In this document: piece after piece, positions 1-9,422 of the stretch
Position numbering within the stretch: position 1 is the first letter of the stretch
Layout: every line of letters begins with the position of its first letter
Assembly: GCF_001613325.1 (NCBI RefSeq)
Contig: NZ_BDCD01000012.1
Location: 25,416-89,415 of the forward strand
DNA length: 64,000 nt
Direction: 5' to 3'
Origin: Nocardia yamanashiensis NBRC 100130
Lineage (GTDB): Bacteria; Actinomycetota; Actinomycetes; Mycobacteriales; Mycobacteriaceae
Notes under the pieces: generated by a model
Seen by the model: only the letters and a program-made list of their open reading frames with translations
What the model was told of the DNA's origin: nothing
The model's database searches: none
Made by a program: the position numbers and the translations under genes

Positions 1-141
1 GTCTGCCGGGCCTGCCCCGTGCTGCTGCAGTGCCGTTCGCACGCGCTGAAGGTGAGTGAGCCCTACGGCATCTGGGGCGGAATGTCCGAGACCGAACGCG
101 AGATGCACGCCCGCCGCAACCGGCGCCGGGTAGTGGCGTAG
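1..141 (+). CDS. whiB3: WhiB family regulator, WhiB3-like (3' end only)
   Basis: Only the last 46 codons are inside the window; the gene begins upstream. The visible part has the second half of the WhiB iron-sulphur cluster ligands (C-x2-C and a following C) and the turn motif GIWGG. It ends in a basic tail (ARRNRRRVVA) typical of the DNA-binding end. The stretch CRSHAL-KV-EPYGIWGG is very close to that of M. tuberculosis WhiB3. The position next to groEL1/groES also matches Rv3416. WhiB proteins carry a redox- and NO-sensitive 4Fe-4S cluster and work with the principal sigma factor. The first cluster cysteine and the promoter lie outside the window. Confidence 0.85.
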   Translation, partial: VCRACPVLLQCRSHALKVSEPYGIWGGMSETEREMHARRNRRRVVA

Positions 142-589
142 GCCAACTCTCGGGACTCTCAGGGGCAAGCCCCTGAAACCCCGATGACCGGACAGGGACT
201 GCCGGGGCAAGCCCTCGAAACCCCGACGACCGGACAGGGACTGCCCGGGCCCAGGCCCCGGGTGCGGGGAACCCCGATCAGAAGCGCAGACCGTCTTGTG
301 ACGGCTGTGCACCACCGAGGCGATCGGGGCGCACGGTGCTCGTTACCGCTGAACACAGCGGTGTGATTTGCAATTTCCTCCCATCCGTGCGCCCCGGCGC
401 GCCGAATGTCTAGCAAACAACCGGCACTGCTCCGGCAGCGATCGGTTGTGACCGGCAAGGCCTGGCGTGCGTCGGCGTGTCTCTCGGATCACGATTCGGG
501 CGAGTCGGTACAAAACGGAAAATCGCTGTGCGACAGTCGTTTTGCCGATACCCCCCACCGAGAGGAGGTCATAGCGGCACGCTACCCTC
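142..589. other. Intergenic region, whiB3 to sigK
   Basis: No convincing gene is present in these 448 bases; short open frames on both strands have no ribosome site and follow the repeats. The region holds a tandem 42-base repeat (162-245) and a degenerate third copy to about 280. Further on, CAAAACG (511-517) and CGTTTTG (538-544) form an inverted pair 20 bases apart upstream of the sigma-factor gene. A purine-rich AGAGGAGG lies at 561-568. Confidence 0.6.
162..245. repeat. Tandem 42-bp repeat, two copies plus a decayed third
   Basis: Copy one (162-203) and copy two (204-245) match at nearly every position. Both begin GGGGCAAGCCC and end CCGGACAGGGACTGCC. A decayed third copy runs to about 280 and keeps the CCCC/GGGG blocks and AACCCCGATC. 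The array follows the WhiB3 stop closely, so it could fold as GC-rich hairpins in the whiB3 3' UTR. No T-run follows it. Confidence 0.8.
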
Positions 590-1261
590 GTGGCCGATGA
601 CACAGAACGGAGCGTTGTGACAACGCGGCCGCCGGCCGCAGAGGGCGACTCGTTCCAGAGTTCGAGGAACGAGCGGGTGGCGACGCCCGACTCTGCGATC
701 ACGGCACGCGCAGCCGAAAGCCTCGAACTCGCCGCACTTCTCGAACGCTGCGGGCAGTCGGATCAGCAGGCGTTCGCCGAGCTGTACGACCGCACCAGCG
801 CTCGGGTGTTCGGCCTGGTCCTACGCGTCCTACACGATCCCGGTTACGCGGAGGAGACGACCCAGGAGGTCTATCTCCAGATCTGGCGTACCGCAGCCAA
901 CTTCGATCCAGCCAAGGGCTCCGCGGTCACTTGGCTGATGACGCTCGCCCATCGCCGCGCGGTGGATCGCGTGCGCGCCGAGCAGGCCCATGCCCTGCGC
1001 GAAGTCGCCTACGGCACCAGCACTCTCGGTAACGAATTCGACGAAGTCACCGAAGAAGTGGGTCGACGGCTCGAGCAGCAGGCGGTCCTGGCCGGTCTGG
1101 CCACGCTGACCGAGACGCAGCGGGAAGCCATCTCGCTCGCCTACTTCGGCGGCCGGACATATGCCGAGGTAGCGGCGTATTTGGGCGTAGGATTACCGAC
1201 CGTTAAGTCCCGTATTCGGGATGGACTGACACGACTCAAGAAAAGTTTGGGAGTGACGTGA
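590..1261 (+). CDS. sigK: ECF RNA polymerase sigma factor, SigK-like
   Basis: This 223-residue ECF sigma factor directs RNA polymerase to a stress regulon. Region 2 lies at about residues 62-125 (AFAELYDRTSARVFGLV, then GYAEETTQEVYLQIWR and TWLMTLAHRRAVDRVR). Region 4 lies at about 168-220 and carries the helix-turn-helix GVGLPTVKSRIRDGL. The EETTQE-YL-WR and AHRRAVDRVR blocks are those of M. tuberculosis SigK. The start is uncertain: GTG 590 has a purine-rich AGAGGAGG 21 bases upstream, which is far for a ribosome site, and GTG 617 is an alternative that removes nine residues. The next gene starts two bases after the stop, so the pair is co-transcribed. The upstream residues are low-complexity and not part of the sigma fold. 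Confidence 0.88.
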   Translation: MADDTERSVVTTRPPAAEGDSFQSSRNERVATPDSAITARAAESLELAALLERCGQSDQQAFAELYDRTSARVFGLVLRVLHDPGYAEETTQEVYLQIWRTAANFDPAKGSAVTWLMTLAHRRAVDRVRAEQAHALREVAYGTSTLGNEFDEVTEEVGRRLEQQAVLAGLATLTETQREAISLAYFGGRTYAEVAAYLGVGLPTVKSRIRDGLTRLKKSLGVT

Positions 1262-1262
1262 G

Positions 1263-1577
1263 ATGAACGAAAGCCAGATCGATCTCGCGGCCGCTGTCGC
1301 GCTCGGATCGATCGGCGACGAAGATCAGCGCGCAGTGGCGGAGTTGCTCGACACCGATGACCCGGTACTGCGCGCCGACTTCACCCAGGAAGTGCAGCAG
1401 ACCCGAGAAGTCCTCGCCCAGTTAGCTTCGACGGTGGCCACCGCGCCGCCGCCCGCCCTTCGCGACCGTCTCCTCGCCGCCATCTCCACCGACCCGGCGC
1501 CGTCCACCGCGATCCACCACTCGCCCACCGCTTTCCGCCAGGGAAACGGCCGCAGCACCCCTTCGCTACGAGACTGA
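1263..1577 (+). CDS. rskA: Short RskA-like anti-sigma-K protein without a membrane domain
   Basis: This 104-residue protein starts two bases after sigK. Residues 1 to about 75 resemble the N-terminal sigma-binding segment of RskA: ...LAAAVALGSIGDEDQRAVAELL, then FTQEVQQTREVLAQLAS, then PPPALRDRLLAAI. In RskA the membrane helix and extracytoplasmic sensor follow. Here the protein ends in about 30 polar residues, and no membrane helix can be read after the stop in any frame before the hairpin at 1606. It may therefore be a soluble anti-sigma factor, or a truncated remnant that leaves SigK unregulated at the membrane. Homology is judged by eye and by operon position, not by alignment. Confidence 0.7.
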   Translation: MNESQIDLAAAVALGSIGDEDQRAVAELLDTDDPVLRADFTQEVQQTREVLAQLASTVATAPPPALRDRLLAAISTDPAPSTAIHHSPTAFRQGNGRSTPSLRD

Positions 1578-1605
1578 CCTCGCCGCATCGCCGAGGTTTC
1601 GGTCG

Positions 1606-1637
1606 CCCGCCCGGTCCGTTCAACCGCTCCGGGCGGG
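1606..1637 (+). terminator. Hairpin after sigK-rskA
   Basis: CCCGCCCGG (1606-1614) pairs with CCGGGCGGG (1629-1637) across a 14-base loop. There is no T-run, which is common for actinobacterial terminators. It lies 28 bases after the rskA-like stop. Confidence 0.5.
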
Positions 1638-1692
1638 AGCGGATTCGTTAGCGGAAGTAACAAATTTCGATGGTGCATCGACAGCCTCCGCA

Positions 1693-1711
1693 GAGCACGG
1701 AATTCGTGCTC
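1693..1711. promoter_or_regulatory. Perfect inverted repeat before the repeat-protein gene
   Basis: GAGCACG (1693-1699) and CGTGCTC (1705-1711) flank GAATT. The site ends five bases before the ribosome site AGAGGAG at 1716-1722. It could be an operator or an mRNA hairpin near the translation start. A second, smaller inverted pair, CGATG/CATCG, is at 1668-1680. Confidence 0.5.
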
Positions 1712-1732
1712 GCGTAGAGGAGATTGATCGAA

Positions 1733-2239
1733 TTGCAGACCATCGGTACTCACGGATTCCGCGGCATCACGGCACGGGCCGTCATCGCCGGCACCCTCCT
1801 GCTCGCTCCCCTGGCCGTTTCCGCGCCCGCGCTCGCCACCCCCTGTCAGCCGAGCGATCTCAGCTGCAACGGCGGCTACGGCGCGGACGGATACGACTCC
1901 TCGGGCCGTGACCGGTCCGGCCGGGATCGCAGCGGCTACGACAGCGGCGGCTACGACTCGTTCGGCCGCGATCGCTCCGGGTACGACCGCAGCGGTTACG
2001 ACACCTTCGGCCGCGACCGCTACGGCTACGACCGCAGCGGGTTCGACTCGTTCGGCCGGGACCGCTTCGGCTACGACCGCAGCGGCTACAACCGCCAGGG
2101 TTACAACCGGTCCGGATACGACCGGGAGGGCTTCACCGCGAACGGCTGCGCCCGGGACGGCAACGACCGGCCGGAGGCGGATCATGCCGCATGCGAGGAA
2201 CTGCGCAACAAGCCGCGGGCATCCACCGGCAGCTCGTAA
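1733..2239 (+). CDS. Secreted Gly-Tyr-Asp pentapeptide-repeat protein
   Basis: The protein is about 168 residues. A typical signal peptide (hydrophobic VIAGTLLLAPLAVSAPALA) ends in an ALA cleavage site, and a short Cys-containing piece follows (TPCQPSDLSCNGG). The rest is about 20 consecutive five-residue units of the form G-[Y/F/R]-[D/N]-[R/S]-x, such as GYDRS, GRDRS, GYDSF and GFDSF. It ends with a Cys pair (GCARDGND, HAACEEL). Start choice: TTG 1724 is only one base from AGAGGAG (1716-1722), whereas the in-frame TTG 1733 is ten bases away and is preferred. The gene follows sigK-rskA and may be a SigK target, as secreted antigens are in mycobacteria; that is inference. No function is recognised. 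The regular acidic and aromatic units suggest a wall-associated or ion-binding repeat. Confidence 0.75.
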   Translation: MQTIGTHGFRGITARAVIAGTLLLAPLAVSAPALATPCQPSDLSCNGGYGADGYDSSGRDRSGRDRSGYDSGGYDSFGRDRSGYDRSGYDTFGRDRYGYDRSGFDSFGRDRFGYDRSGYNRQGYNRSGYDREGFTANGCARDGNDRPEADHAACEELRNKPRASTGSS

Positions 2240-2258
2240 GCCGGACGCCGAAATGACA

Positions 2259-2289
2259 AGGCCCCTGGACGGATTCGCGTCCGGGGCCT
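2259..2289 (+). terminator. Terminator of the repeat-protein gene
   Basis: AGGCCCC-t-GGACG (2259-2271) pairs with CGTCC-GGGGCCT (2278-2289) around a six-base loop, 20 bases after the stop. Confidence 0.75.
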
Positions 2290-2381
2290 GCCGCGTTCCC
2301 GACCGCACCGCGCCGCCGAAATCACTTGTGGCCGACTGCTAGGTTGGTGACCGGACACATCGGGTGCGGGGGAAAGCTGTG

Positions 2382-3359
2382 ATGGCATTGCGGGCATTGC
2401 GCGAGTTCGTCGCGGCCGAAACCGAACCGGCGGAGATCGAATCGTTCACCGGCGGCCACGGCATCCTGCTGCCGCCCGAGGTGCGGGCCGAGATCGCCGA
2501 GATCCAATCCGGGAGCACCCGCGCGGAACTGACCGCCGGCGTCGTATCGCTGCGCAATCTCATGCCCGGCGCGGACCTTTTCCACACCGCGCTGCTGGCC
2601 CTGCTGTGCGGCACCATGGTCGAGAACGGAGCCGATCCGGGCGCGACCATCGACGCCACGCTGGAGCTGCTGGTGCGCCAGCTGGACGCACTGGCCGAGG
2701 ATCCGGACGAAACCACCCGCGCCGCGAGCCGATTGGCGATTCCGGCGGCCATGACCATGCTGTGCCGGTCCAAGGAGACCCGCAAACGCTGGCGGGCGCA
2801 CCCGGAGGTGATGGAACGGCTCGACGATCTCGAGCACAGCGAGCTGGTGCCGTTCTTCCTGCGCGAGGTGTTCACGCTGCACGACGATCTGGATCTGCTG
2901 GTGCTGGACCGGAACAATCGGCGCGCCTTCGAATTCCGGCTGATCGGGATGCGGGATCGGCTCTATCACGGCTATGCGCTCTTACAGGACGCCTTGCTGC
3001 GCCATACCGGGCCGGGATATCTGAATGCCGAACCGGTCGATCCGGCGGCGGTGCGATATGCGCGCAATCACGGTCTGACGCCGGAGGATTACGCGGCGGC
3101 GCCGAAGTTGCTGGATTATCAGCGCTTCAATTTCGCCCCGCCGGGATTCATGTTCATGCCCGGATCGGCATCGCCGGCGGAACTGCCGGTATTGGACGGC
3201 ACACCGCTGCTCCTCGTGGAACCCAAGGGCATGCACCTGCAATGGCGGCCCTCGAACATGTATCCCGTGGTGCACGAAGCCCTCGAGGCCTCCTGCGAGC
3301 TGGTGCGCGAACTCGATCGCGAGCAAACCGAGAGCCTGCTCGGCCGCCTCGGACTCTGA
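2382..3359 (+). CDS. Hypothetical soluble protein, 325 aa
   Basis: I do not recognise the family. The ORF has strong actinobacterial codon bias, and ATG 2382 has a ribosome site GGGGGAAAG at 2368-2376; GTG 2379 is also possible. There is no signal peptide or membrane helix. The sequence is acidic and mainly helical up to about residue 200 (for example RQLDALAEDPDETTRAASRL and LHDDLDLLVLDRNNRRAFEF). A mixed C-terminal part then contains NFAPPGFMFMPGSA and WRPSNMYPVVHEALE. The gene is monocistronic: it is bounded by hairpins on both sides and converges on groEL1. Confidence 0.7.
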   Translation: MALRALREFVAAETEPAEIESFTGGHGILLPPEVRAEIAEIQSGSTRAELTAGVVSLRNLMPGADLFHTALLALLCGTMVENGADPGATIDATLELLVRQLDALAEDPDETTRAASRLAIPAAMTMLCRSKETRKRWRAHPEVMERLDDLEHSELVPFFLREVFTLHDDLDLLVLDRNNRRAFEFRLIGMRDRLYHGYALLQDALLRHTGPGYLNAEPVDPAAVRYARNHGLTPEDYAAAPKLLDYQRFNFAPPGFMFMPGSASPAELPVLDGTPLLLVEPKGMHLQWRPSNMYPVVHEALEASCELVRELDREQTESLLGRLGL

Positions 3360-3416
3360 ACCACCGCCGAAACGACAAGCCCCCCGGACATTTCCGGTGT
3401 CTCCCCCGGATGACGA

Positions 3417-3446
3417 AGCCCCCGGACGGTCACCCGTCCGGGGGCT
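3417..3446. terminator. Bidirectional terminator between convergent genes
   Basis: AGCCCCCGGACGG (3417-3429) and CCGTCCGGGGGCT (3434-3446) form a perfect 13-bp stem with a TCAC loop. It lies between the hypothetical gene and the groEL1 stop and can serve both strands. An imperfect related hairpin lies just before it (about 3379-3398). Confidence 0.85.
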
Positions 3447-3483
3447 CGTTCAGCTACCCCGCGTCACCGCGGCGGCCGCTCGC

Positions 3484-5094
<1,611 letters not shown>

Positions 5095-5189
5095 TTACCT
5101 ACTCCTGAAATGAGTTGGGGGAGAACGCACTCCGCCCCGGGCCGGAGCTGATGTACAGCGGCGACGCCGGGGCGAGAGGTGGTCGTTCC

Positions 5190-5492
5190 CTACTTGGTGA
5201 CGACGGCCAGCAGGTCGCGCGCCGACAGGATCAGGTACTCGCTGCCGTTGTACTTGATCTCGGTGCCGCCGTACTTGCTGTAGATGACGACGTCGCCTTC
5301 CTTGACGTCCAGCGGGATGCGCTTCTCGCCGTCCTCGTCCCAGCGGCCGGGGCCGACGGCGATGACGGTGCCCTCCTGGGGCTTCTCCTTCGCCGTGTCG
5401 GGGATGACCAGGCCGGAGGCGGTCGTCGTCTCGGCCTCGTTGGCCTGGACGAGGATCTTGTCCTCGAGCGGCTTGATGTTCACGCTCGCCAC
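5190..5492 (-). CDS. groES: 10-kDa co-chaperonin GroES
   Basis: A 100-residue co-chaperonin that caps the GroEL ring. The start is the GTG at 5490-5492 ([15 protein letters not shown]), with GGAGGG a few bases upstream; longer readings of the frame run through the untranslated leader. It contains the typical [11 protein letters not shown] loop region and the C-terminal [20 protein letters not shown]. It is first in the groES-groEL1 operon, behind a SigA-type promoter overlapped by a CIRCE element, with a 5' leader of about 160 bases. Confidence 0.96.
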   Translation of the reverse strand: MASVNIKPLEDKILVQANEAETTTASGLVIPDTAKEKPQEGTVIAVGPGRWDEDGEKRIPLDVKEGDVVIYSKYGGTEIKYNGSEYLILSARDLLAVVTK

Positions 5493-5654
5493 AGTGAGCC
5501 CTCCACTTTCAGGGGATTCTTCTCGTCCGAAGCGGTTGCCTCGGACGCACGGTTTCGGTCTGACCGACTCTGTGCAATCAGCCCCGTCGTCGCGGGTGCC
5601 GGGACTCCTGCGCAGAAGTCGTAGCTGGCACCTGAGCACAACAACCAGTGCCGA

Positions 5655-5681
5655 CTAGCACTCTATACATGTGAGTGCCAG
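5655..5681. promoter_or_regulatory. CIRCE operator (HrcA site) of groES-groEL1
   Basis: CTAGCACTC, nine spacer bases, GAGTGCCAG. This matches the CIRCE consensus TTAGCACTC-N9-GAGTGCTAA with single changes toward the outer ends. It overlaps the groES promoter, as expected for repression by HrcA. Confidence 0.92.
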
Positions 5682-5688
5682 CGCTCAA
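5660..5688 (-). promoter_or_regulatory. SigA-type promoter of groES
   Basis: On the minus strand, TTGAGC (5688-5683) and TAGAGT (5665-5660) are separated by 17 bases. Both boxes lie within or beside the CIRCE arms, so bound HrcA would block RNA polymerase. Confidence 0.6.
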
Positions 5689-6124
5689 GGGCGGGCTCTG
5701 CTACCGCGACTGTACTTACAAATGCAATAGCGCAGGACAACCGGGTAATCCCGCTGGACAACGCGACTCGCCGGGCGACCGGGCAGGGATTCTGAGGGCT
5801 TCCAAAGAAATCCGAAAATCTGTAACGTTCGGATAACGGATTGTGACACTATTGACGACGGCCGCGCGGCAGACCCGATCGGACCCCGTCAGCGCACCGC
5901 CGAGAGTTACATAAACGCTTCACCCCGCTAACTGTGCGGCATCGTCCGTGCAGGCATGAGACGAGAGCAAGACCGCAGTTGATCACCGGCTGGTCCCGAC
6001 GCCCCATCGGACAAGGGTCCGGCCTGATCCGTAGCTCGGAGTCGTCCGTTACCCGCAGGATGCCTCCGCAGTCCGTTCGAGATGGCCGGTTACACCGGGG
6101 CCATCCGCTCGAAGGGAGGTGAAC

Positions 6125-7609
6125 ATGCGAACATCCCTCGGCATATCCGCCGGGAGCGAGGTGGTGTGCTCGGCAACCGTCGCCACCGCGCCCAACGGCG
6201 CCCAGCACTTCGACTACCGGGTCGTCACCGCCGACACCGCCCACTCCGATCTCGGTGATCTGGTGGCGTCCTCGATCGAGTTGATGACCACCCAGATTCC
6301 GCGCGAGACCGTGCACCCGGTCGGCGCGCACCCGATCTCCCGCAACGGCGCGCATGGCGATCCCGAACCGAGTCCGCCCGGCGAGATCGCGGTCGCCTAC
6401 CGGGACCGGGAACAGGCGCAGATCATCCGCTCCGCCATCGGCCGCCAGCGCCACAATGTGAAGCTCATCCCGGAGAGCACCGCGGCGCTCGCGTTCCTGC
6501 GCCACACGGGCCTGCTGGACCGGTACGAGACGGTCGCCATCATCGACCTCGGGGCCACCGGCGCCACCGTCACCGTGGCCGACCACGCCGACGACACCGT
6601 GCTGCGCTCCGAGCGCACCGGCGTGGTCAGCGGCAACGCCATGGACGAGCTGATCCTGCAGCACCTGCTGGACTGCCATCTGGCCCGGCGCGGCACCCGC
6701 CCGAACCGGGGCATGCTGCTCAATCGCAGCCGCGCCGCCAAGGAGCACCTGTCCATCGCGCAGGCCGTGACCATCGACCACGTGGCCGGGCAGCCGCTCA
6801 AGCTCACCCGCGTCGACTTCGACGAACTCGTCGCCGACCTGCTACGCGAGCTGGCGGTATTCGCCCGCGGCGTCTTCGCCCGGGCCCCGAAGTTCCCGGA
6901 GGCCGTCGCCGTGCTCGGCGGGGGCGCGAACACCCCGGCCGTGCTGGACAGCCTCGAAAAGCAGCTCGACGTACCGGTTTTCACCGTTCCGGAACCGGAA
7001 TCGGCGATCGCCAAGGGTGCGGCGCTGGTCGCCGACACCACCACCCCGGCCACCTTCCAGGTGATCAACAGCCTGGGCTCGGACGCGCCGGTCGGCACCT
7101 TCACCAAGCTCGCGGGCACGCTGGCCGGGGCCATCGTGGTGGTGGGACTGATCGTGGGCTACGGGATCAAGGAGATGATCCCGGAACCGCAGGGCACCAA
7201 CTACTCGCCCACCACCACCGGCGCCACGGTGCCGGTGAATCCCAGCGCGCCGACCACACCGCCGCTCACGCCGACCACCGCCGGGCAGACCCGCGGGACG
7301 GTCAAGAACACCGTTCCGTCCACCGCGCCCGCGACCGGGCCGAGCGCCGCCCCCAGCGGCAGCCAGACCACCGCTACGACCGTCCAGCAGCCGCCGCTGC
7401 GGCCGGATCCCGATCTGCCGCAGATTCCCTTCCCAGCGGACCTCCCGCGCATTCTGGGGCCGCTGCTGGGCACCCCGCTGCCGACCACCACCGAGAGCAA
7501 CACCGGCGGTTCCACCACCACCGGCACCACCGCACCGAGCACCACCAACCGGGCCAATACCGGTTCCGGCGGGGGCGGCACCACCACCCTGGTCCGCCCG
7601 ACCGACTGA
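6125..7609 (+). CDS. Membrane-anchored Hsp70/actin-fold protein with Pro/Thr-rich outer tail
   Basis: 494 residues from ATG 6125, which has AAGGGAGGT just upstream. Residues 1 to about 300 have the Hsp70/actin ATPase layout: N-terminal LGISAGSEV, a PESTAALAFL segment (like the EPTAAALAY helix of DnaK), the phosphate-loop-like IIDLGATGATVTVAD, and AVAVLGGGANTPAVLDSLEK near the end of the fold. A membrane helix follows at about 328-346 (GTLAGAIVVVGLIVGYGI). The last 145 residues are Pro/Thr/Ser-rich and should lie outside the cytoplasm. There is no substrate-binding domain of the DnaK type. The role is unknown; a cytoplasmic ATPase-like sensor tied to the envelope is a reasonable reading. It diverges from groES and ends at a strong hairpin. 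Confidence 0.75.
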   Translation: MRTSLGISAGSEVVCSATVATAPNGAQHFDYRVVTADTAHSDLGDLVASSIELMTTQIPRETVHPVGAHPISRNGAHGDPEPSPPGEIAVAYRDREQAQIIRSAIGRQRHNVKLIPESTAALAFLRHTGLLDRYETVAIIDLGATGATVTVADHADDTVLRSERTGVVSGNAMDELILQHLLDCHLARRGTRPNRGMLLNRSRAAKEHLSIAQAVTIDHVAGQPLKLTRVDFDELVADLLRELAVFARGVFARAPKFPEAVAVLGGGANTPAVLDSLEKQLDVPVFTVPEPESAIAKGAALVADTTTPATFQVINSLGSDAPVGTFTKLAGTLAGAIVVVGLIVGYGIKEMIPEPQGTNYSPTTTGATVPVNPSAPTTPPLTPTTAGQTRGTVKNTVPSTAPATGPSAAPSGSQTTATTVQQPPLRPDPDLPQIPFPADLPRILGPLLGTPLPTTTESNTGGSTTTGTTAPSTTNRANTGSGGGGTTTLVRPTD

Positions 7610-7623
7610 ACCACCGCATCTCA

Positions 7624-7654
7624 CCGCGACCGAGGATCGATCCCCCGGTCGCGG
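7624..7654 (+). terminator. Terminator of the Hsp70-like gene
   Basis: CCGCGACCG (7624-7632) pairs with CGGTCGCGG (7646-7654), 14 bases after the stop. Confidence 0.7.
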
Positions 7655-7742
7655 TCGTATGTCCGGGGTCCGCCCGGCGTGTCGTTCATCCAGGCCCCTG
7701 CATCCCCGGCCCGGATCGCCCGCGCTGTGCCACAGTCGAAGG

Positions 7743-8384
7743 ATGGACGATTTCTACGGCAGCAGGGTGGATGCGCTCGAGGAGATCTGGGGAGTGTGGG
7801 CCGAGCTCGGGGCGGGGCTCGACGAGAAACAGTGGCGGACCGAAAGCCGTTGCCCGGGATGGGATGTGGCGGCCTGTTACGCGCATCATTCGCTGATGCC
7901 GGTCGCCTTCGACAGTCAGGTGGAGCTGCCGGAGCCCGGCGCGGTAGGACGGGTGTACACGGCGGCCGAGGCGCTGCGGGGTTTCAACGAACCGGACGGC
8001 CTGGCCCATACGCTGGCCGATACCGTCGCGGATCAGGCTGCCGCGCAATCGGTTTCGGTCGAACCGCAGGAGCTGACCGACCGGTTCCGGGTTCGCGGGG
8101 CGAACGCGGTGCGCAAGCTGCGCTCGGCGCCGCCGACGGTGGTCGCGCCGTGGGGTTCGACCGGGCGCATGATCACCCTGAACGAGGGTGTGCGAATCGT
8201 ATTGCTGGAAGCCACGATTCACCTGCTCGACGTGCTGCGCGCCCTCGAACTCCCGCCCGAACTCATCCCCGCCCGCGCGCTCACCGAAACCACCGCACTG
8301 CTCGCCGAGATGGCGCCGGCCGTCGATTTCATCGAAGCAGCGTCAGGTAGGACAACGGCCTCACCGTTCCCGATCCTGCGCTGA
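7743..8384 (+). CDS. DinB-fold mycothiol-dependent maleylpyruvate isomerase family protein
   Basis: 213 residues from ATG 7743. The layout is the actinobacterial TIGR03083-type family: an N-terminal helix (LEEIWGVWAELGAGLDEKQW), the RCPGWDVAACYAHHSLM metal-binding region with its first His, and a later helix with EATIHLLDVLRAL carrying another His. Members use mycothiol or act on thiol adducts, but most are uncharacterised and the substrate cannot be read from the sequence. The gene stands alone and converges on tsaD with six bases between stop codons. Confidence 0.72.
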   Translation: MDDFYGSRVDALEEIWGVWAELGAGLDEKQWRTESRCPGWDVAACYAHHSLMPVAFDSQVELPEPGAVGRVYTAAEALRGFNEPDGLAHTLADTVADQAAAQSVSVEPQELTDRFRVRGANAVRKLRSAPPTVVAPWGSTGRMITLNEGVRIVLLEATIHLLDVLRALELPPELIPARALTETTALLAEMAPAVDFIEAASGRTTASPFPILR

Positions 8385-8390
8385 CCCTCG

Positions 8391-9422
8391 TCAGATGCGG
8401 CTGACCGAGACCGGAAGGCCGGGGTCGGTGGCCACCGTGAGCTCCGAAGGCGGTGCGCCACCGGCGATCACGTGCGCACCCAGGGTGGCGATCATGACAC
8501 CGTTGTCGGTACACAGCCGCGGCTTGGGCACGCGCAGGGTGATACCCGCTGCGGCGCAACGCTCCTCGGCCATCGAGCGAATACGGGAGTTGGCGGTCGC
8601 GCCGCCGCCCAGCACCAGCGTGTCCACGCCGACATCCTGCGCGGCGCGCACGGCTTTCATGGTGAGCACATCGGCCACCGACTCCTGGAACGACGCCGCG
8701 ATATCCGGGATCGGCAGGTCCCGGCCCTCGCGCTGGGCGGCCTCGACATAGCGCGCCACCGCGGTCTTCAACCCGGAGAAGGAGAAGTCGTAGCGCGGAT
8801 CGCGCGGACCGGTCATCCCGCGCGGGAAGTTGATGGCGTGCGGATCACCGTCCGCCGCAATGGAATCCAGCACCGGACCGCCCGGATATCCGAGCCCGAG
8901 CAGCCGCGCCACCTTGTCGAACGCCTCACCGGCGGCGTCGTCGACGGTGCTGCCCAATTCGGTGATGGGCTGCGCCAGATCGGTGACCTGCAGCAGATGC
9001 GTGTGCCCGCCCGACACCAGCAGCGCCACCGCCGGCGGCATCGGCCCGTGCTCGAGGGTGTCCACGGCGACATGCCCGCCGAGATGGTTCAACGCGTAGA
9101 ACGGGATATCCCACGCCGCCGCATACGCTTTCGCGGCCGCCACGCCGACCAGCAGCGCCCCGGCCAGTCCGGGGCCGATGGTCACGGCCAGCGCGTCCGG
9201 CTTGGCGATGCCCGCCGCGGCCAGCGCCCGGCGCATGGCCGGCACGATCGCCTCGAGGTGCGCGCGCGACGCGATCTCCGGCACCACGCCGCCGAAGCGC
9301 GCGTGCTGATCCACGCTGGAGGCCACCTCGTCGGCGAGCAGTTCGCAGCTGCCGTCCGGCCGCCGCCGCACGATGCCGACTCCCGTTTCGTCGCAGGAGC
9401 TTTCGATACCCATGACGATCAC
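8391..9422 (-). CDS. tsaD: tRNA N6-threonylcarbamoyladenosine transferase TsaD
   Basis: A 343-residue catalytic subunit that transfers the threonylcarbamoyl group to A37 of tRNAs reading ANN codons. Visible motifs are [10 protein letters not shown] at the N-terminus, SRAHLEAI, the metal-ligand motif H-L-G-G-H (NHLGGHV), [36 protein letters not shown] and the C-terminal [10 protein letters not shown]. The start chosen is the GTG at 9420-9422, seven bases after GGAGG; it overlaps the rimI stop (GTGA). It is the last gene of tsaB-rimI-tsaD, the same order as in M. tuberculosis (Rv3421c-Rv3419c). Confidence 0.97.
   Translation of the reverse strand: MIVMGIESSCDETGVGIVRRRPDGSCELLADEVASSVDQHARFGGVVPEIASRAHLEAIVPAMRRALAAAGIAKPDALAVTIGPGLAGALLVGVAAAKAYAAAWDIPFYALNHLGGHVAVDTLEHGPMPPAVALLVSGGHTHLLQVTDLAQPITELGSTVDDAAGEAFDKVARLLGLGYPGGPVLDSIAADGDPHAINFPRGMTGPRDPRYDFSFSGLKTAVARYVEAAQREGRDLPIPDIAASFQESVADVLTMKAVRAAQDVGVDTLVLGGGATANSRIRSMAEERCAAAGITLRVPKPRLCTDNGVMIATLGAHVIAGGAPPSELTVATDPGLPVSVSRI

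Larger units (their letters stand above)
5493..6124. other. Divergent regulatory region, groES and Hsp70-like gene
   Basis: The 632-base gap holds the groES leader, the groES promoter and CIRCE operator (5655-5688), and about 430 bases upstream of the divergent Hsp70-like gene. No gene is supported there. A comparatively AT-rich patch at about 5808-5862 is a plausible promoter area for the plus-strand gene, but I cannot define boxes with confidence. Confidence 0.5.

Noticed and set aside
162..245. CRISPR-like array
   Set aside because: The two 42-bp units are directly adjacent with no spacers and no cas genes are in the window.
5700..6120. c-di-AMP (ydaO-type) riboswitch upstream of the Hsp70-like gene
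   Set aside because: The long leader suggested a riboswitch, but the conserved ydaO motifs could not be found in order.
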